Origin: Bacteroides sp.
Lineage (GTDB): Bacteria; Bacteroidota; Bacteroidia; Bacteroidales; Bacteroidaceae
Direction: 5' to 3'
NCBI GenBank assembly: GCA_019412865.1
Contig: DXOJ01000241.1
Span: forward strand, 1-8,446
Length of the DNA stretch: 8,446 nucleotides
The notes beneath the pieces are model-generated. The model saw nothing but the letters and a program-made list of their open reading frames with translations. It was not told where the DNA came from and searched no databases. Positions 6,943 through 8,446 of this stretch are shown piece after piece. Every line of letters starts with the position of its first letter. The stretch's first letter is position 1. The position numbers were made by a program, and so were the translations under genes.

Positions 6943-6984
6943 TGTAGGTCCCTAACTTCATGCTACAGGATGAAGAACCCTACA
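6943..6984 (+). other. Two-tier hairpin with an alternative pairing
   Basis: TGTAGG (6943-6948) pairs with CCTACA (6979-6984) as an outer stem, and CTTCAT (6956-6961) with ATGAAG (6970-6975) as an inner stem around an 8-base loop. The loop itself contains CTACA (6963-6967), which could pair with TGTAG (6943-6947) instead, giving a mutually exclusive fold. It lies 60 bases beyond the last gene of the operon and has no T-tract, so it is not a simple terminator. It may be part of a structured 3' end. Confidence 0.45.
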
Positions 6985-6990
6985 TCTTTC

Positions 6991-7030
6991 GTTGGTTAAG
7001 AAAAGAGTACGGCGGTATATCTAAACCAAC
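6991..7030. repeat. 7-bp inverted repeat with 26-base spacer
   Basis: GTTGGTT (6991-6997) is the exact reverse complement of AACCAAC (7024-7030). The spacer is 26 bases and shows no clear inner stem. It stands directly between the two-tier hairpin and the terminator hairpin, so it may form part of the same folded 3' end. Confidence 0.4.
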
Positions 7031-7035
7031 ATTTT

Positions 7036-7065
7036 CATATCGGTTGATTTCCGATATGTTTTTTT
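7036..7065 (+). terminator. Rho-independent terminator of the plus-strand operon
   Basis: CATATCGG (7036-7043) and CCGATATG (7051-7058) form a perfect 8-bp stem around the loop TTGATTT, followed at once by seven T (7059-7065). The stem is only half GC, but stem plus T-tract on the plus strand is the standard intrinsic terminator shape. It lies about 150 bases after the recombinase-like gene. Confidence 0.75.
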
Positions 7066-7070
7066 ACCCC

Positions 7071-7104
7071 ATATATCAACTGTCTGTGAAGATCGTTGAT
7101 ATAT
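7071..7104. repeat. Perfect 10-bp inverted repeat
   Basis: ATATATCAAC (7071-7080) and GTTGATATAT (7095-7104) are exact reverse complements separated by 14 bases. No T-tract follows on the plus strand (the next bases are ATTTTC) and none on the minus strand, so it does not look like a terminator. It could be a hairpin or a binding site for a dimeric regulator, but there is no divergent gene beside it to regulate. Confidence 0.5.
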
Positions 7105-7223
7105 ATTTTCATAAATAGTTCGATACATGTCTTACAGGGAGATTTTTGTTGTTGAATGGGAGAAGGTGAAATATGGATGCCCGTGAAGAGAATCAATCTG
7201 GTACTTTCTAGTACTTCTTAAAA

Positions 7224-7263
7224 ACAAAAAAGTAGAGAAGACAGCTCCCTAACTATCTTCTCT
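7224..7263 (-). terminator. Rho-independent terminator of the minus-strand genes
   Basis: On the minus strand AGAGAAGATAG (from 7263 down to 7253) pairs with CTGTCTTCTCT (7244 to 7234) in an 11-bp stem with one G-T wobble and an 8-base loop. The run ACTTTTTTGTTTTT follows it. It begins only 7 bases after the stop of the last minus-strand gene (7271), which supports that gene's end. Confidence 0.8.
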
Positions 7264-7270
7264 CTTGCTC

Positions 7271-7711
7271 TTAAAATGTCAATCTCATAACCACTTTCTC
7301 CGGTTGTGCTGTGATCTTAACTCTATCTACCTGATCTGCCCCAAGCATTACAGCCGAATTTTTATAACACCCTATAAATTCTCTCTTCGACATGAAAAAC
7401 GTGTACCCGAAGGGAACGCCTCCCCAGTAATCCGGTATCCTGAAACCATTAAAACTATGCCCTGTGATTATGTTAGCATCAATATTATAGATCAACTTTG
7501 GATCATAATTCAGCCAGTCTATTTCCTTCTCCCTATATTTACGGAAAAATGTTAGTTCCAATGTTTTCCCTGATACTTCTCTAAGCTTAAATCTGACTCC
7601 ACCGACATTAAAGACCTTATCCAGATCCGCCTGAACAGCATTTTCTATCATATCAACACTTAGTGTACCCAAATCATACACCTTGCCCATAACGAATATT
7701 TTCTTTTTCAT
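7271..7711 (-). CDS. Hypothetical protein, 146 residues
   Basis: I do not recognise this family. From ATG 7711 the product is MKKKIFVMGKVYDLGTLSVD and continues to a TAA at 7273-7271. Residues 38-75 are rich in charged and aromatic residues, then comes a Gly/Tyr/Phe-rich patch (GFRIPDYWGGVPFGYTFF, 89-106), and the chain ends in alternating hydrophobic residues that suggest beta strands (VDRVKITAQPEKVVMRLTF, 128-146). There is no signal peptide, TM helix or cysteine motif. A TTG at 7732 could lengthen it by 7 residues, but ATG 7711 is preferred: GGAG lies 4 bases before it (ctcc at 7716-7719 on the plus strand) and the preceding gene's TAA ends one base before. It is the last gene of its unit, with a terminator just behind it. 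A small phage or plasmid structural or accessory protein is possible but unproven. Confidence 0.75.
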   Translation of the reverse strand: MKKKIFVMGKVYDLGTLSVDMIENAVQADLDKVFNVGGVRFKLREVSGKTLELTFFRKYREKEIDWLNYDPKLIYNIDANIITGHSFNGFRIPDYWGGVPFGYTFFMSKREFIGCYKNSAVMLGADQVDRVKITAQPEKVVMRLTF

Positions 7712-7712
7712 A

Positions 7713-8297
7713 TTACTCCAGGTCTCTTTCAATTAATATTTTAACTTTCCCCGTTCCCCTAGTCTGTATATAGATTACACTCGATACCCCTAAAGCAGCC
7801 AGAGCATCATTATACCAATCCCCAATCCACCGGACCGGTACAAACAGGTTCTTGTCTTCGTCCGAATACAACTTATTATCCCTTCTTGCCTCTTCTATGA
7901 TATCCTCCTCCTCTACATTCAATATGTCGGCTGCAATAAGAATGGACAGATATTTGGGATCGTCTGCTTGTGGTATCTCCTCTGAATAGTTATAAAGCAG
8001 ATACAATGCGTCTTCAAAACTGCTGACCTTGTGTCTGCTCAAGTTACTGGTTTGTATTCTTGTATCGAGCATTAATTCTACAACGGAATATGAAAAGTAC
8101 TCCTCATTGCCGGTGTAGTATTTCTTCAGTTCGTTCTCACTGGTGAAACTTAGGATAGCGAGGTCCCGTAATGGCATTTGTGTTAATTTAGGCAGTACCG
8201 TTGTCCCGTCCGGGGTTATATAGTTCTCACTGTCTATATCTTTCACACGGTTATAATCACTCTCTTCTATTGTACCTTTATAAATTATCTTCTTCAT
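7713..8297 (-). CDS. Hypothetical acidic protein, 194 residues
   Basis: No family recognised. The product starts MKKIIYKGTIEESDYNRVKD from ATG 8297 and stops at TAA 7715-7713. It is acidic and largely helical in look up to about residue 145 (for example FEDALYLLYNYSEEIPQADD and ILNVEEEDIIEEARRDNK), then strand-like at the end (VSSVIYIQTRGTGKVKILIE). There is no signal peptide or TM helix. The leader directly before the ATG (AAAAAACTAAACCAAACGACC) is A-rich and without a Shine-Dalgarno, as is common in Bacteroidetes; it lies inside the end of the upstream gene. The stop is one base from the start of the downstream gene, so the two are co-translated. The pair, opposite in direction to the glycan operon and without shared themes, could belong to a mobile element. 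Confidence 0.78.
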   Translation of the reverse strand: MKKIIYKGTIEESDYNRVKDIDSENYITPDGTTVLPKLTQMPLRDLAILSFTSENELKKYYTGNEEYFSYSVVELMLDTRIQTSNLSRHKVSSFEDALYLLYNYSEEIPQADDPKYLSILIAADILNVEEEDIIEEARRDNKLYSDEDKNLFVPVRWIGDWYNDALAALGVSSVIYIQTRGTGKVKILIERDLE

Positions 8298-8446
8298 GGT
8301 CGTTTGGTTTAGTTTTTTGTGAATAAATGGTTAGTGTAATTCCGTACTCTTCTTGCAGATACCTGGTCAGCCCATAATATGCGTCAACCCTTTTTCGGTT
8401 ACGTGGCATCATCCCCAGTGCTTCCTTCAGTGTAATCCTGATACAG
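8278..8446 (-). CDS. C-terminal part of an unknown small basic protein (runs off the window)
   Basis: On the minus strand an open frame enters from the right edge and ends at TAA 8280-8278, giving at least 55 residues, including MMPRNRKRVDAYYGLTRYLQ and then a polar end rich in Lys, Asp and Glu. It overlaps the start of the 194-residue gene by 20 bases in another frame, the compact packing seen in phage-like or plasmid-like operons. The two internal methionines (MM) could be the true start of a protein of about 44 residues, or the frame may continue beyond the window. It is not recognised; the basic segment followed by a helical Tyr/Leu-rich stretch could bind nucleic acid, which is a guess. 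Confidence 0.5.
   Translation of the reverse strand, partial: CIRITLKEALGMMPRNRKRVDAYYGLTRYLQEEYGITLTIYSQKTKPNDHEEDNL

Larger units (their letters stand above)
6884..7270. other. Intergenic region between convergent operons
   Basis: These 387 bases separate the plus-strand glycan operon from the minus-strand genes. I see no convincing gene. The left two fifths hold four inverted repeats in about 160 bases (6943-7104), and the right end holds the terminator of the minus-strand genes. A 21-codon ORF at 7156-7221, preceded by a TGA directly before its ATG, is the best open frame on the plus strand and is too weak to call. The 7105-7223 stretch is otherwise without recognisable signals. Confidence 0.7.

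Noticed and set aside
7156..7221. 21-codon ORF in the intergenic region (MGEGEIWMPVKRINLVLSST...)
   Set aside because: It is too short, lies beyond the operon terminator, has no promoter seen upstream and no recognisable similarity; chance is sufficient.
6949..7253. TCCCTAACT occurring at 6949 and again at 7246
   Set aside because: A 9-base direct repeat in an AT-rich 300-base stretch is weak, and the two copies lie in unrelated structures, so I do not call them attachment sites.
7265..7555. 96-codon plus-strand ORF over the minus-strand hypothetical gene
   Set aside because: It lies antisense to a better-supported gene with its own ribosome site and terminator, and its translation shows no domain or plausible composition.

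Overview
The window looks like a piece of a Bacteroidales chromosome (Bacteroides, Phocaeicola or Parabacteroides type). The evidence is a moderately AT-rich composition, tightly packed genes with few Shine-Dalgarno sites, and at the left edge a Gly/Tyr-rich C-terminal tail typical of the Wzc-like tyrosine kinases that end Bacteroidales capsule/exopolysaccharide export modules.

The plus strand from 1 to about 6890 reads as one operon: the kinase tail (1-143), a radical SAM/SPASM enzyme (162-1274), a GT4-type glycosyltransferase (1274-2458, start overlapping the previous stop by one base), a short-chain dehydrogenase/reductase (2470-3249), a two-TM, coiled-coil, TPR-repeat protein (3262-5199), a GT-A-like protein with a DTD motif (5230-6165), and a 208-residue protein whose C-terminal two thirds look like a serine-recombinase catalytic fold with most catalytic residues lost (6257-6883). 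The mix suggests a locus-specific branch of surface-glycan, or possibly glycan/peptide, synthesis. No RiPP precursor was recognised, so the radical SAM substrate is open. No promoter was found inside the operon, so transcription probably enters from the left, outside the window.

The TPR gene is split by one in-frame TAG at 4267-4269. Reading frame and TPR periodicity continue across it, so this is a recent nonsense mutation, a readthrough case or a sequencing error, not two separate genes. A candidate 29-codon ORF (6171-6260) fits exactly between the GT-A-like gene and the recombinase-like gene.

From 6884 to 7270 there is no convincing gene. The stretch holds four closely spaced inverted repeats, one of which (7036-7065) is a good intrinsic terminator for the plus-strand operon, and a terminator (7224-7263) for the genes coming the other way.

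From 7271 to the right edge, three tightly packed genes lie on the minus strand (partial 8278-8446, then 7713-8297, then 7271-7711). None belongs to a family I recognise. Their small size and overlaps would suit mobile-element cargo, but nothing diagnostic is visible.
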